Below, piece after piece: positions 24,269 to 33,327 of a stretch of DNA of 64,000 nucleotides. The first letter of the stretch is position 1. Every line of letters begins with the position of its first letter. The notes under the pieces were generated by a model. It searched no databases. It was not told the DNA's origin and worked only from the letters and a program-made list of their open reading frames with translations. The translations under genes and the position numbers were made by a program. Origin of the DNA: Paenibacillus taichungensis. Its GTDB lineage: Bacteria; Bacillota; Bacilli; Paenibacillales; Paenibacillaceae. Where the stretch lies: assembly GCF_003287275.1 (NCBI RefSeq), contig NZ_QEVW01000001.1:62001-126000 (forward strand), given 5' to 3'.

Positions 24269-25786
24269 ATGGCTACGCCAAATAAGGAAAAGACGGTTAA
24301 ACAACCTACTCTGTTTTTAGCTTTATTACCGATTGTTACTATGGTTTTACTGTTATGTTTAGGATATGTTCTATTCGAATTGCCACCTGAGCCGTTAATC
24401 ATTATATCTACAGTAGTTGCGGGAATCATCGCCATTAAGCTGGGTCACAACTATGACGACATTATGAATTCCATCGCACAAAAGATCGCAAAGACCATGC
24501 CGGCTATCTTGATCCTGATTACTGTCGGTTTTATGATTGGAGCCTGGATGATCGGCGGTACGATACCGATGATGATCTATTACGGACTTGATATTATTAA
24601 TCCGCAATTTTTGCTGATTACGGCATTCATTGTCACTTCCATTGTCTCCTTATGTACAGGAACCTCCTGGGGATCAGCAGGTACGATCGGCGTAGCATTT
24701 ATGGGGGTAGGAGCTGGCCTTGATGCGAATCTGGCTGCTGTTGCAGGTGCAGTCGTAGCTGGTGCCTATTTTGGAGACAAACTGTCCCCTTTATCAGATA
24801 CAACAAACTTGGCAGCGCTGTCAACAGGAGTTAACTTGTATGAACATATAGGTCATTTGCTGTATACGACGGTCCCATCATTTATCGTGGCTGGAGCGGT
24901 CTTCTTGATCACTGGTTTTAATAGCGGTGGCTCGGATATGGCTATTCCTGAGAAGGTTGTTACGATTATGGATACTTTAAGTACAGTGTTCAACTGGAAT
25001 TTACTATTACTGCTTCCGGTACTGATCGTATTGTATGGGTCGATTCGCAAGAAGCCTACAATCCCGGTTATGTTAATCTCCTCTTTTGTAGCGATGGCAA
25101 ACGGTATGATCTTTCAAGGGTTTACACTGCATGATGTAATTACTTCCGTCATTAACGGCTTCGATGTAGCTATGGTTCACATTCAAGGCTTCGATGTAGC
25201 TATGGTTCACATTCAAGGCTTCGATGCAGCTGCTGTGATTCCGGATATTCCTCGCCTTCTGAATCGCGGTGGTATGAACTCCATGATGGGTACATTGTTG
25301 ATCTGTTTCTGTGCTATTACGTTCGCCGGTACCATTTCGTTGACCAAATCTCTGGAATTGATTGTAGGTAAGATCCTTAAATTTGTACATTCGACAGGAT
25401 CGCTGATTTTGGCAACAATTGCTACCGGTCTGACGATGATCGGGGTAACAAGTAATGGGCAGGTATCGATCCTGATGCCTGGTGAAATGTTGCGAGAGGC
25501 TTACATTCGCCGCGGACTGCATCCGAAGAACCTGGGTCGAACCATTGAGGACTCTGCTACCATTATTGAACCGATCTTGCCGTGGACAGCAGCAGGGGCT
25601 TATATGGCTGGTACTCTTGGCGTCGCAACTCTGGCATATTTGCCTTGGGCAGTCCTTTGCTGGACAGGTATTATCTTTGCGATCATATGGGGGTTCACAG
25701 GCTTTGGAATCACCAAGCTGACTCCGGAGCAGCAGCAGGAAATGCTCAAAGAATATGATGATGCAAAAGCAGCTAAATCATTATAA
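24269..25786 (+). CDS. nhaC: NhaC-family Na+/H+ antiporter
   Basis: 505 residues, about 11-12 membrane helices. Family phrases are visible: GHNYDDIMNSIAQKIAKTMPAILILITVGFMIG, TGTSWGSAGTIGVAFMGVG, GDKLSPLSDTTNLAA, and VTSNGQVSILMPGEMLREAY. It exchanges ions across the membrane, and some members move amino acids or carboxylates instead. Its place between patB and ridA favours import of an amino-acid substrate (inference). Oddity: a 10-residue unit GFDVAMVHIQ is duplicated in tandem (25158-25217) in a loop, encoded by two identical 30-base copies. GATAGGGGGAACC precedes ATG 24269. Confidence 0.92.
   Translation: MATPNKEKTVKQPTLFLALLPIVTMVLLLCLGYVLFELPPEPLIIISTVVAGIIAIKLGHNYDDIMNSIAQKIAKTMPAILILITVGFMIGAWMIGGTIPMMIYYGLDIINPQFLLITAFIVTSIVSLCTGTSWGSAGTIGVAFMGVGAGLDANLAAVAGAVVAGAYFGDKLSPLSDTTNLAALSTGVNLYEHIGHLLYTTVPSFIVAGAVFLITGFNSGGSDMAIPEKVVTIMDTLSTVFNWNLLLLLPVLIVLYGSIRKKPTIPVMLISSFVAMANGMIFQGFTLHDVITSVINGFDVAMVHIQGFDVAMVHIQGFDAAAVIPDIPRLLNRGGMNSMMGTLLICFCAITFAGTISLTKSLELIVGKILKFVHSTGSLILATIATGLTMIGVTSNGQVSILMPGEMLREAYIRRGLHPKNLGRTIEDSATIIEPILPWTAAGAYMAGTLGVATLAYLPWAVLCWTGIIFAIIWGFTGFGITKLTPEQQQEMLKEYDDAKAAKSL
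25158..25217 (+). repeat. Tandem 30-base duplication inside nhaC
   Basis: Two identical 30-base copies beginning GGCTTCGATGTAGCTATGG, followed by a diverging third start (GGCTTCGATGCAGC). The frame is preserved, adding ten residues (GFDVAMVHIQ). Confidence 0.95.
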
Positions 25787-25862
25787 GAGGGGGGATCACA
25801 CCCCTCGCTTGTGAAAACAGAAAAAAAGCATATTAATGCGTGGATAAAGGGAGAGAATTTCT

Positions 25863-26246
25863 ATGACAAAACAAGAGAGAAAAACAATTGCAACTTCAAA
25901 CGCTCCAGGTGCTATCGGTCCTTACTCACAGGCTGTACAATTTGGGAATATGATGATTACTTCCGGGCAGCTTGGAATGAATGCAGCAGGAGAGTTTCCA
26001 GATTCTGTATCGGAGCAAGCCAAGCAATCGCTAACTAATGTGAAGGCAATTTTGGAAGCGGCAGATTATGCCATGGAGCATGTAGTGAAAACAACGGTAT
26101 TTCTAAAAGACATGAACGATTTCCAAACGGTTAATGAAGTCTATGCTACTTTCTTTGCGGAGCCTTATCCGGCACGTAGTGCCGTTGAGGTTGCGAAGCT
26201 GCCGAAGGGCGGACTTGTGGAGATTGAAGTGATCGCGGTAAAATAA
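25863..26246 (+). CDS. ridA: RidA-family enamine/imine deaminase
   Basis: 127 residues; GGGAGAGAATTTCT precedes ATG 25863. Nearly full-length RidA signatures are present (APGAIGPYSQAVQFGNMMITSGQLGMN, TVFLKDMNDFQTVNEVYATFF, PARSAVEVAKLPKGGLVEIE) with the key Arg in PARSAVEV. It hydrolyses reactive 2-aminoacrylate and related imines made by PLP lyases, protecting other PLP enzymes. This matches its place as last gene of the patB operon. A terminator follows. Confidence 0.96.
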   Translation: MTKQERKTIATSNAPGAIGPYSQAVQFGNMMITSGQLGMNAAGEFPDSVSEQAKQSLTNVKAILEAADYAMEHVVKTTVFLKDMNDFQTVNEVYATFFAEPYPARSAVEVAKLPKGGLVEIEVIAVK

Positions 26247-26260
26247 CTAGGATTCGATGA

Positions 26261-26286
26261 GCCTCCGGGAAACCGGGGGCTTTTTT
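26261..26286 (+). terminator. Rho-independent terminator after ridA
   Basis: GCCTCCGG / CCGGGGGC stem with a GAAA tetraloop followed by TTTTTT. Confidence 0.9.
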
Positions 26287-26510
26287 ATCGGACAGATTGT
26301 CAAACCAAGGGCGACAGTTCCTCTGAGCGGTTCTCCAGCCCGAACATCGTGGTCTATGACCATTTAACAGGAGAGACTGAAGCCTTCCGACGCTCCTCAT
26401 AAGCGCTCTGGGCTTGTTTAATTGACGCCAAAATATTACAATATTATGATATGATCATTGCTAAACATAAATTTTGGCTCCAAATGAAGAGAGCAAGGGG
26501 AGGTGCTGTA

Positions 26511-27554
26511 ATGCCAAAATTAAAAGATATCGCAGAACGTGTAGGCGTATCCATATCAACGGTTTCGCGTGCGATCAGCAATGATACCAATCGACCGGTC
26601 AATGAAGGGACAAAGCGAAAAATTAGAGAAGCTGCTCTTGAGTTGGGATACAATTTGGATGAATCCACCAAATCCATTGGCAAAGAGATTACCTCAGCCA
26701 AACGGATAGCTTGTATCGTGCCACAGATTTTGATGGATGATCATCCGTACTTTGCACAGGTACTGACTGGTTTTCACGTTAAAATGACGGAACTGGGGCT
26801 GCCTCCAGCAATTGTCCGCACTTGCGAAGAACTTGGTGACACCGAACGGATAAAGATGATGCTTCAGGAAACGGGTACTCAAGGTATAGTCGCAATCAGC
26901 TGGTACGATGAAAAATTGTTTGAGATGCTTGAGCAAGAGAATATCACTGTACTGGGTGTAAGTCTCAATGACGAAAGGCTTAATGTACCGGTCGTTGACT
27001 GTGACCGAATATTTTCTGCCCGCACAGCAGTCCGTCATTTGATCGAGCAGGGCCATACCCGGATTGGGTTTATCGGTGGCCCCGCATATTCGGAACAAAT
27101 AGAGAGCGAAGAAAGGTATGTCGGTTATAAATTTGCCATGCTGGAAGCAAACCTGAATCTGAATGAACATTGGATTATCAACACCAACTGGAATGTGAAT
27201 CTCAGCTACAGCAGAATGACGGATCTCCTGACCAAGACGCCCAAGTCTGATTGGCCGACGGCAATTTTTTGTGCAAGTGATATGCTCGCTATTCCTGCCA
27301 TGCGGGCAGTGGTTGAACAAAATGGCCGTATTCCTCAAGATATCGCATTCGTGGGCATGGATAATATTTCTATGGCGCAGTATACGACACCACCTCTGAC
27401 ATCCGTGCAAGTTCCCAAATATGAGATCGGCAAAGTGGCGGCACAATTAATTAACGATTATCTGGAAGGACGTTATTCATCTCTGCATAAAGTGTTGTTG
27501 CCTAGCACCCTTATTGTACGGGAATCATCTGTTTATGATCGTACAAATGACTAG
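26511..27554 (+). CDS. LacI-family transcriptional regulator
   Basis: 347 residues from ATG 26511, 7 bases after GGGGAGGTG. The N-terminal helix-turn-helix KLKDIAERVGVSISTVSRAIS and hinge are followed by a periplasmic-binding-like sensor domain (IACIVPQILMDDHPYFAQVLTGF, GIVAISWYDEKLFEML, RIGFIGGPAYSEQ, ASDMLAIPAMRAVVE). It lies directly upstream of, and in line with, an LplB/YtcP/LplA/MocA-type operon, so it likely controls sugar uptake there. The N-terminus includes a longer inter-domain stretch with ESTKSIGKEI, typical of EbgR-like members. Confidence 0.93.
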   Translation: MPKLKDIAERVGVSISTVSRAISNDTNRPVNEGTKRKIREAALELGYNLDESTKSIGKEITSAKRIACIVPQILMDDHPYFAQVLTGFHVKMTELGLPPAIVRTCEELGDTERIKMMLQETGTQGIVAISWYDEKLFEMLEQENITVLGVSLNDERLNVPVVDCDRIFSARTAVRHLIEQGHTRIGFIGGPAYSEQIESEERYVGYKFAMLEANLNLNEHWIINTNWNVNLSYSRMTDLLTKTPKSDWPTAIFCASDMLAIPAMRAVVEQNGRIPQDIAFVGMDNISMAQYTTPPLTSVQVPKYEIGKVAAQLINDYLEGRYSSLHKVLLPSTLIVRESSVYDRTND

Positions 27555-27603
27555 TTAGTTGTGTGATATTATATTACATATAAAACCCGATAACTTTAAT
27601 ATA

Positions 27604-27641
27604 AATCCTGCGAGGATGCATCCGCGTGGGTTTTTCTTGTT
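27604..27641 (+). terminator. Probable rho-independent terminator
   Basis: Imperfect stem ATCCTGCG...CGCGTGGGT with inner GGATGCATCC and a T tract, after the LacI gene. Confidence 0.5.
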
Positions 27642-27678
27642 TTTAGCCAAATGAAATCCAAATTAAGCCAAAAAATGT

Positions 27679-27708
27679 TTGACAACCGTCTGTGGGCTAT
27701 ATTATGAT
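27679..27708 (+). promoter_or_regulatory. Promoter of the first sugar ABC operon
   Basis: TTGACA (27679) and TATGAT (27703) spaced by 18 bases. The 600-base leader to 28165 is AT-rich, has several CCAAAT/CCAAAC repeats and no gene that I can support. It may hold LacI-regulator operators; a long untranslated leader is implied. Confidence 0.55.
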
Positions 27709-28165
27709 GTATGAAATTAAGCGTTTGGATTTATTTTCTATATTTTTGGATTTAGCCAGCAGCTAAGATCATATCTTAAACCAAATTAATGATTGCGCTT
27801 TCATCCCCTTTAAATCAATGTTTATATAAAATACACAAGAATCCTCTAAAACTCTTATAACCTATTATCCAAACTAATACCTACCAATTTACATATAATA
27901 TATTCCAAACTGTTACCAAAATTAAACCAAATAAATATCCAAATATATATCCAAAAAACCTCCTTGCATTAGATAATGAAGTCATCTGTTAACGGTCTTC
28001 ACTCACTTTGTGTAACAACTTCTAACATATAAGTACTTTAAATCAAATCTTAGAAATCATGAAAGAAAGGTGGGAACTGCTTCTAGCAGCGTTAGGACGC
28101 TGGTGATTTAACACAAAGACACTTTGCCAGGCAGAATTGTAGTGACAACTCCAGGGGGGATGTTC

Positions 28166-29128
28166 ATGGCCAATACAACTGTACAACCTGCAATGAATGC
28201 AGTACATGAAAAGAAGAGAAGAAGACGTCAAAAGTGGAACCCCATTTTACGAAATTGGCAGCTTTATTTGTTAATCTCGCCAGTTGTTGCTTATTACATT
28301 GTCTTTCAGTACTTGCCGATGTATGGCATTCAAATCGCATTTAAGGATTTCATTGCAACGAAGGGAATCTGGGGAAGTCCCTGGATCGGTGTTGAACATT
28401 TTGAACGTTTTTTTCACAGTTATTACTTCTGGAGATTAATTAAAAATACGCTTGGACTTGGGTTGTACAGCCTGGCGGTAGGTTTTCCAGTACCTATCAT
28501 TTTGGCGCTTCTGATGAATGAGGTAAGGGCGGAAAAGTTTAAAAAATTTGTTCAGACCATAACCTATGCACCGCACTTTCTATCAACTGTCGTGGTCGTA
28601 GGCATGATGATGATGTTTTTATCGCCGCGATACGGAATCATTAATCACTTCATTGGTATGTTTGGTGGCAATCCCATTAATTTCTTGTCTGAACCATCCT
28701 GGTTCAAGACCTTGTTTGTGATGTCGGATGTATGGCAGACCATGGGCTGGAGCTCAATTATTTATTTGGCGGCACTAGCCGGCGTGGACTCTCAACTTCA
28801 TGAAGCAGCGCGTGTGGATGGGGCAACCCGGTTGCAGCGGATATGGCATATTAATATACCGAGTATTATGCCGACAATTATCATTTTGTTCATTTTAAAT
28901 ATCGGAAGCATCATGGGTATTGGTTTCGAGAAGGTCCTGCTGATGCAGAACACACTGAATTTAGAAACCTCGGACATTATCTCTACCTACGTCTACCGGA
29001 GCGGGATACAAGATGCTGAATACAGCTTCTCGGCGGCAATTGGTCTGTTTAACTCCATCATCAATTTCATCTTACTGGTCACTGTTAACCAGATCTCAAA
29101 ACGTATGAGTGAAACGAGCCTATGGTAA
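28166..29128 (+). CDS. Sugar ABC transporter permease, LplB type
   Basis: 320 residues from ATG 28166, 7 bases after AGGGGGG (an ATG at 28160 is too close to it). Six membrane helices are expected; the EAA loop EAARVDGATRLQRIWHINIP is intact. The start NWQLYLLISPVVAYYIVFQYLPMYGIQIAFKDF is characteristic of LplB/YtcP-group permeases of CUT1 importers for oligosaccharides or polysaccharide fragments. Partner of the next permease and the lipoprotein at 30070. The ATPase is not encoded here, so a shared MsmK-like ATPase is presumed. Confidence 0.94.
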   Translation: MANTTVQPAMNAVHEKKRRRRQKWNPILRNWQLYLLISPVVAYYIVFQYLPMYGIQIAFKDFIATKGIWGSPWIGVEHFERFFHSYYFWRLIKNTLGLGLYSLAVGFPVPIILALLMNEVRAEKFKKFVQTITYAPHFLSTVVVVGMMMMFLSPRYGIINHFIGMFGGNPINFLSEPSWFKTLFVMSDVWQTMGWSSIIYLAALAGVDSQLHEAARVDGATRLQRIWHINIPSIMPTIIILFILNIGSIMGIGFEKVLLMQNTLNLETSDIISTYVYRSGIQDAEYSFSAAIGLFNSIINFILLVTVNQISKRMSETSLW

Positions 29129-29143
29129 GGGAGTTGCTGATGC

Positions 29144-30028
29144 ATGCTTGTTGAATCTAGAGGAGATCGTATTTTTAATATAGTTAACCATTTTTTGTTA
29201 ATTATAATTACGCTTATCGTAATCTACCCGCTTGTTTTTGTGTTAAGTGCTTCGTTCAGTGATCCGCAGGCTGTCCTGCGTGGTGAAATGTTCCTATGGC
29301 CCAAGGGGATCAATCTCCATTCTTACGAGAAGATTTTTCAGAACAAAGATATCCTCAGAGGTTATACCAATACACTGATCTATACATCAGTGGGGACGCT
29401 GATTAATCTCGTTATGACGATTCTGGCGGCATATCCGCTATCTCGAAAGGATTTTATAGGCCGCAATGCCATCATGGCCCTGTTTGTTTTCACGATGTTC
29501 TTCAGTGGCGGACTAATTCCAACCTATATGCTAATCAAAAACCTTGGCATGTTAAACACATTTTGGGTCATGATCATTCCGAATGCCGTTTCGATCTGGA
29601 ACATCATTATTATGCGGACATTCTTCCAGCAATCGATTCCAAATGAGTTGCATGAGGCGGCCACGATTGATGGCTGCTCCAATATTCAAACGTTAACCCG
29701 GATTATCCTGCCATTATCCATGCCCATTATCGCGGTGACGATTCTGTTCTATGCTGTTGGGCACTGGAACGCCTTCTTTAACGCAATGTTGTATCTGTCA
29801 GACAAGGACAAGTTTCCACTTCAACTCATTTTGCGGGAAATTCTGATTCAAGGGCAGACGAACGATATGGTCAAAATGTCAACCGAGTCTGCGATTAAAC
29901 AGCAAAGGGAAGTGGAAGGGATCAAATATGCTGTACTCGTCGTTGCCAATATCCCGGTGCTCCTGCTTTATCCTTTCCTGCAAAGATATTTTGTTAAAGG
30001 CGTAATGATTGGTGCCATTAAGGGATGA
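29144..30028 (+). CDS. Sugar ABC transporter permease, YtcP type
   Basis: 294 residues; AAGGGAG precedes ATG 29144 by 10 bases, 15 bases after the previous stop. Six helices and the EAA motif HEAATIDGCSNIQTLTRIILP are visible. The ending KYAVLVVANIPVLLLYPFLQRYFVKGVMIGAIKG is typical of the YtcP/LplC group. It forms the membrane channel with the LplB-type protein. Confidence 0.94.
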   Translation: MLVESRGDRIFNIVNHFLLIIITLIVIYPLVFVLSASFSDPQAVLRGEMFLWPKGINLHSYEKIFQNKDILRGYTNTLIYTSVGTLINLVMTILAAYPLSRKDFIGRNAIMALFVFTMFFSGGLIPTYMLIKNLGMLNTFWVMIIPNAVSIWNIIIMRTFFQQSIPNELHEAATIDGCSNIQTLTRIILPLSMPIIAVTILFYAVGHWNAFFNAMLYLSDKDKFPLQLILREILIQGQTNDMVKMSTESAIKQQREVEGIKYAVLVVANIPVLLLYPFLQRYFVKGVMIGAIKG

Positions 30029-30069
30029 TTCCTTGTATGGATAACGATGGGACAAAGGGAGGAATAAGA

Positions 30070-31695
30070 ATGACGCTCAAAAAGTGGGGAAGTATCGCTC
30101 TGGTTTGTATGATGTCTGTTTCGATGCTGGCCGGGTGCAATTCCAAGGATGCTGATTCGGGAAGTAGCAAGGATAAAGGCGCTGCCAATGGCAAAGTCAA
30201 TGCGAGCGGATTTCCGATCGTCAATGACACCATTACAGTGAGCGGATTTGCCGGAAAGTTTTTTGCCAATGCGGACTGGAATAATCTTAGACTCTGGAAA
30301 GAGTATGAGAAGATGTCCAATGTTCATATCCAGTGGGATACGGTGCAGAAGGATAATTTGAAGGAAAAACGCAATCTCCTGCTGGCAGGCGGCGCTTACC
30401 CGGAGCTGTTCTACGCCTCGGCGTTTTCCAGATCGGATCTGCTGAAATACGGCAAGCAGGGCGCATTCATTCCTCTAAATGATCTGATCGACCAATATGC
30501 GCCTAACTTTAAGGCTCTAATGAAGAAGTATCCGGTTATTGGCAAAGGGATTACGATGCCGGATGGCAACATATATGGGCTGCCAACCTTGTATGATCCG
30601 GAATTCAAGTCGGTTCTGTACGGAACACCCTGGGTGAAGCAAGAGTGGCTTGATAAATTAGGTTTGCAGGAACCGCAGACGTTAGATGACTTCTATACTA
30701 TGTTGAAAGCTTTTAAAGAAAAGGACCCGAACGGCAACGGGCAAAAGGACGAGATTGCCTGGGGCGGTGTGGGAACGAATGGTGTGGTGAACTACCTGCG
30801 AGGTTCATTTGGGTTGAATAATCATGGCACCTCCAACATTAACATTGATACAGACCCTCAGACGGATAAAGTACGCTTTATTCCAACCGATCCCCAATAC
30901 AGGGAGCTGCTGCAGTTCGTGAATAAGCTCTACAAGGACGGATTGCTCGAGCAGGATATTGTATCTGTTAAGAGTACCGAAGTGGATGCCAAAGGTATGG
31001 AAGGCCTGATCGGAGTCGTGGATAATGTCGATCCGGTTGCGATATACAATCAGCAAGGTTATGTTGGCATGCCCGTACTGAAGGGTCCTCATGGCGATCA
31101 GACATACAACGCCTATGGTTCTCCACTCGGTAATATCGGGATGTTTGTACTGACAGATAAAGCCCAAAATCCAGAGGCCATGATTCGCTGGATGGATTAT
31201 TTCTACAGCGATGAGGGCATCAAGACATTCTTCATGGGCTGGAAAGATGAGACGTATAAAGAAGACGCAGACGGTAACGTAGACTATGTCGACAATATCA
31301 AAAACAACCCGGATGGCCTTAATCTGGACCAGGCAGTAGGTCAATACCTGATCTGGCCGGGTGGATACTACCCTGGTTTTGTGAAGCAGAAATACTTCAA
31401 GGGTGCTGAAGGTCTGCCAACTTCGGTTGAAAATGCCAAAAAAGCAGAGTCTCACATCTTACCACAAGATCAAATTTGGCCTCCATTTAATTTCACGCAG
31501 GAAGAGCAGCGGGATCTGACCACTTTCCAGACGGATATTGAAACGTATGTAGATGAAATGCGTGACAAATTCATTACTGGAAATGAATCCTTTGACAATT
31601 GGGATCAGTATGTGGCAGCTCTCCAAAAGATGGGTGTAGAACGATATGTAGCCATCTATCAATCAGCAGCAGACCGTTATACCCAAGCCGATTAG
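30070..31695 (+). CDS. Extracellular sugar-binding lipoprotein, LplA type
   Basis: 541 residues from ATG 30070 (AAAGGGAGG upstream). The signal peptide ends in a lipobox (SMLAGC, Cys at about 20). The mature domain has the large binding-protein pattern (LWKEYEKMSNVHIQWDTV, LLAGGAYPELFYAS, IPLNDLIDQYAPNFKAL, DFYTMLKAFKEKDPNGNGQKDEI). The DPNGNGQKDEI segment is the usual calcium-binding loop. It captures a sugar outside the membrane for the two upstream permeases. Longer than classical MalE (about 400), as normal for the LplA group. Confidence 0.94.
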   Translation: MTLKKWGSIALVCMMSVSMLAGCNSKDADSGSSKDKGAANGKVNASGFPIVNDTITVSGFAGKFFANADWNNLRLWKEYEKMSNVHIQWDTVQKDNLKEKRNLLLAGGAYPELFYASAFSRSDLLKYGKQGAFIPLNDLIDQYAPNFKALMKKYPVIGKGITMPDGNIYGLPTLYDPEFKSVLYGTPWVKQEWLDKLGLQEPQTLDDFYTMLKAFKEKDPNGNGQKDEIAWGGVGTNGVVNYLRGSFGLNNHGTSNINIDTDPQTDKVRFIPTDPQYRELLQFVNKLYKDGLLEQDIVSVKSTEVDAKGMEGLIGVVDNVDPVAIYNQQGYVGMPVLKGPHGDQTYNAYGSPLGNIGMFVLTDKAQNPEAMIRWMDYFYSDEGIKTFFMGWKDETYKEDADGNVDYVDNIKNNPDGLNLDQAVGQYLIWPGGYYPGFVKQKYFKGAEGLPTSVENAKKAESHILPQDQIWPPFNFTQEEQRDLTTFQTDIETYVDEMRDKFITGNESFDNWDQYVAALQKMGVERYVAIYQSAADRYTQAD

Positions 31696-31737
31696 AAGGT
31701 CATCTGTAGATTTCAGATCATAAAGGAGTGAACAAAT

Positions 31738-33009
31738 ATGAGTCAAATGAAAGCAGTCCTGATTGGAGCAGGTGCGAGGGGAGCGGGTGGTTATGCACCC
31801 TATGCACTTGATTATCCGCATGAGCTTACCTTCATTGCGGTTGCCGAAGCTGATCCAGTGAGGAGAGCAAGATTTGCTGAGAAGCACGGGATTCCGCCGG
31901 AACACTGTTATGCGTCGTGGGAGCCCCTGTTGGCTGAACCTAAGCTGGCTGATATTGCGGTTATTTGTACACAGGACAGAATGCATTATGGCCCAACCAT
32001 GCAGGCTTTAGATAAGAAGTATCATGTCATGCTGGAGAAGCCGATGTCACCTGATCCAAAGGAATGTCTTGAGATGGAACAAGCGGCCAGAGATAATGAC
32101 CGGCTGCTGACGATCTGCCATGTGCTGCGGTACACACCGTTCTGGAATACAATCAAGAAGGTGATACAAGAAGGGCGTATCGGAGAAATTGTCTCCATTC
32201 AGCTGAATGAGAATGTGGGTTACTGGCATATTGCCCACAGCTTTGTGCGGGGAAATTGGAACAATTCCAACACATCCAGCCCGATGATCCTGTCCAAGTC
32301 TTGCCATGATATGGACGTATTATCCTGGCTCATGGATCAGCCTTGCCTCAAGGTCAGTTCGTTCGGATCTCTTAAACATTTTCATGAAGGCAATGCACCG
32401 GAAGGTTCCGCTGATCGATGCTTGGATTGTGCTGTAGAACCAACCTGCGCGTACTCTGCACCAAGATTTTATTTGAGTGAACAGTTCAGGGGTTGGGCAG
32501 GACATTTTACACAGGAGCTGACGAAGCCGAATATCATACAGGGCTTGCGTGATACCGATTACGGTCGGTGTGTATACCGGAGTGAAAATAATGTGGTAGA
32601 TCATCAGGTCGTGAATATGGAATTTGAAGGTGGAGCTACGGCCATGTTCAGTATGTGCGGGTTTACATTTGAGCAGGAACGTAGAATCCAGATCATGGGG
32701 ACGAAAGGAGAACTTCGTGGTGAGGAAGATCAAATTACGGTGTACAACTTTTTGACGCACCAAAAAACAGAAATCACAATCCCTTCTCAAACCAGCGGCC
32801 ATGGTGGGGGAGACAGCGGCATTGTGAGGAATTTTCTGAATGAGGTGCGTCACTATAACGGCCAGGAAAGCCTGACATCGGCTGCAGCTTCCGTCCGGAG
32901 TCACCTGATCGCATTCGCAGCTGAAAAGTCGCGGCTGAACGGGGGCGAGTCTATCGATTTGAATGAATATGCCCGTCAGCTTATGGTGAAGGAAGAGCTA
33001 TCTAAATAA
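31738..33009 (+). CDS. Gfo/Idh/MocA-family oxidoreductase
   Basis: 423 residues; AAGGAGTG precedes ATG 31738. N-terminal NAD(P)-binding Rossmann motif GAGARGAGG, the family EKP motif (HVMLEKPMSPDP), and a substrate-binding region with CHDMD. A Cys cluster (CLDCAVEPTCAY, about residues 225-236) is found in one subgroup. It oxidises or reduces a sugar or inositol-like substrate in the cytoplasm, presumably the one imported by the operon it closes. A terminator follows. Confidence 0.92.
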   Translation: MSQMKAVLIGAGARGAGGYAPYALDYPHELTFIAVAEADPVRRARFAEKHGIPPEHCYASWEPLLAEPKLADIAVICTQDRMHYGPTMQALDKKYHVMLEKPMSPDPKECLEMEQAARDNDRLLTICHVLRYTPFWNTIKKVIQEGRIGEIVSIQLNENVGYWHIAHSFVRGNWNNSNTSSPMILSKSCHDMDVLSWLMDQPCLKVSSFGSLKHFHEGNAPEGSADRCLDCAVEPTCAYSAPRFYLSEQFRGWAGHFTQELTKPNIIQGLRDTDYGRCVYRSENNVVDHQVVNMEFEGGATAMFSMCGFTFEQERRIQIMGTKGELRGEEDQITVYNFLTHQKTEITIPSQTSGHGGGDSGIVRNFLNEVRHYNGQESLTSAAASVRSHLIAFAAEKSRLNGGESIDLNEYARQLMVKEELSK

Positions 33010-33026
33010 TCAGCAGTGTATCGATA

Positions 33027-33073
33027 AGCTGCCCCTCAAGGTATGAATATATTTTGAGGGACGGCTTTTTTTG
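33027..33073 (+). terminator. Rho-independent terminator
   Basis: AGCTGCCCCTCAA / TTGAGGGACGGCT stem followed by seven T, closing the first sugar operon. Confidence 0.85.
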
Positions 33074-33287
33074 TTCGTTTGGGGTTCGAGAGTTTTCTTC
33101 ACGGACCTTCAATACCATCGCATCCACTAAGATAAACGGGAATCGGCTGTCGACTAAGGGGGGGATTCCATGCCCCTACCATGGGGGCTAACTATAAGCC
33201 GAGTTCTAACAGAATAGACTTGGAAAACGCCATGCCACAGAAGTTCGCCGGTAATCTGAGTAACTTTGCGAATTACTTCTTGTGTAA

Positions 33288-33307
33288 TATACTTAGTATA
33301 CTAATAT
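33288..33307 (+). promoter_or_regulatory. Putative operator of the GntR regulator (own gene)
   Basis: ATATACTTAGTATACTAATA, about 20 bases before the GTG start. It shares ATATACTTAGTATA with 34678-34701, upstream of the sugar ABC operon, and is partly palindromic (TAGTATACTA). Confidence 0.6.
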
Positions 33308-33327
33308 TATGATGTCAGGGTGGTTTT

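Noticed and set aside
27709-28165. Riboswitch in the 600-base leader of the first sugar operon
   Set aside because: I looked for known aptamer-like conserved pairs and a terminator hairpin before the start and saw neither; only short CCAAAT-type repeats.
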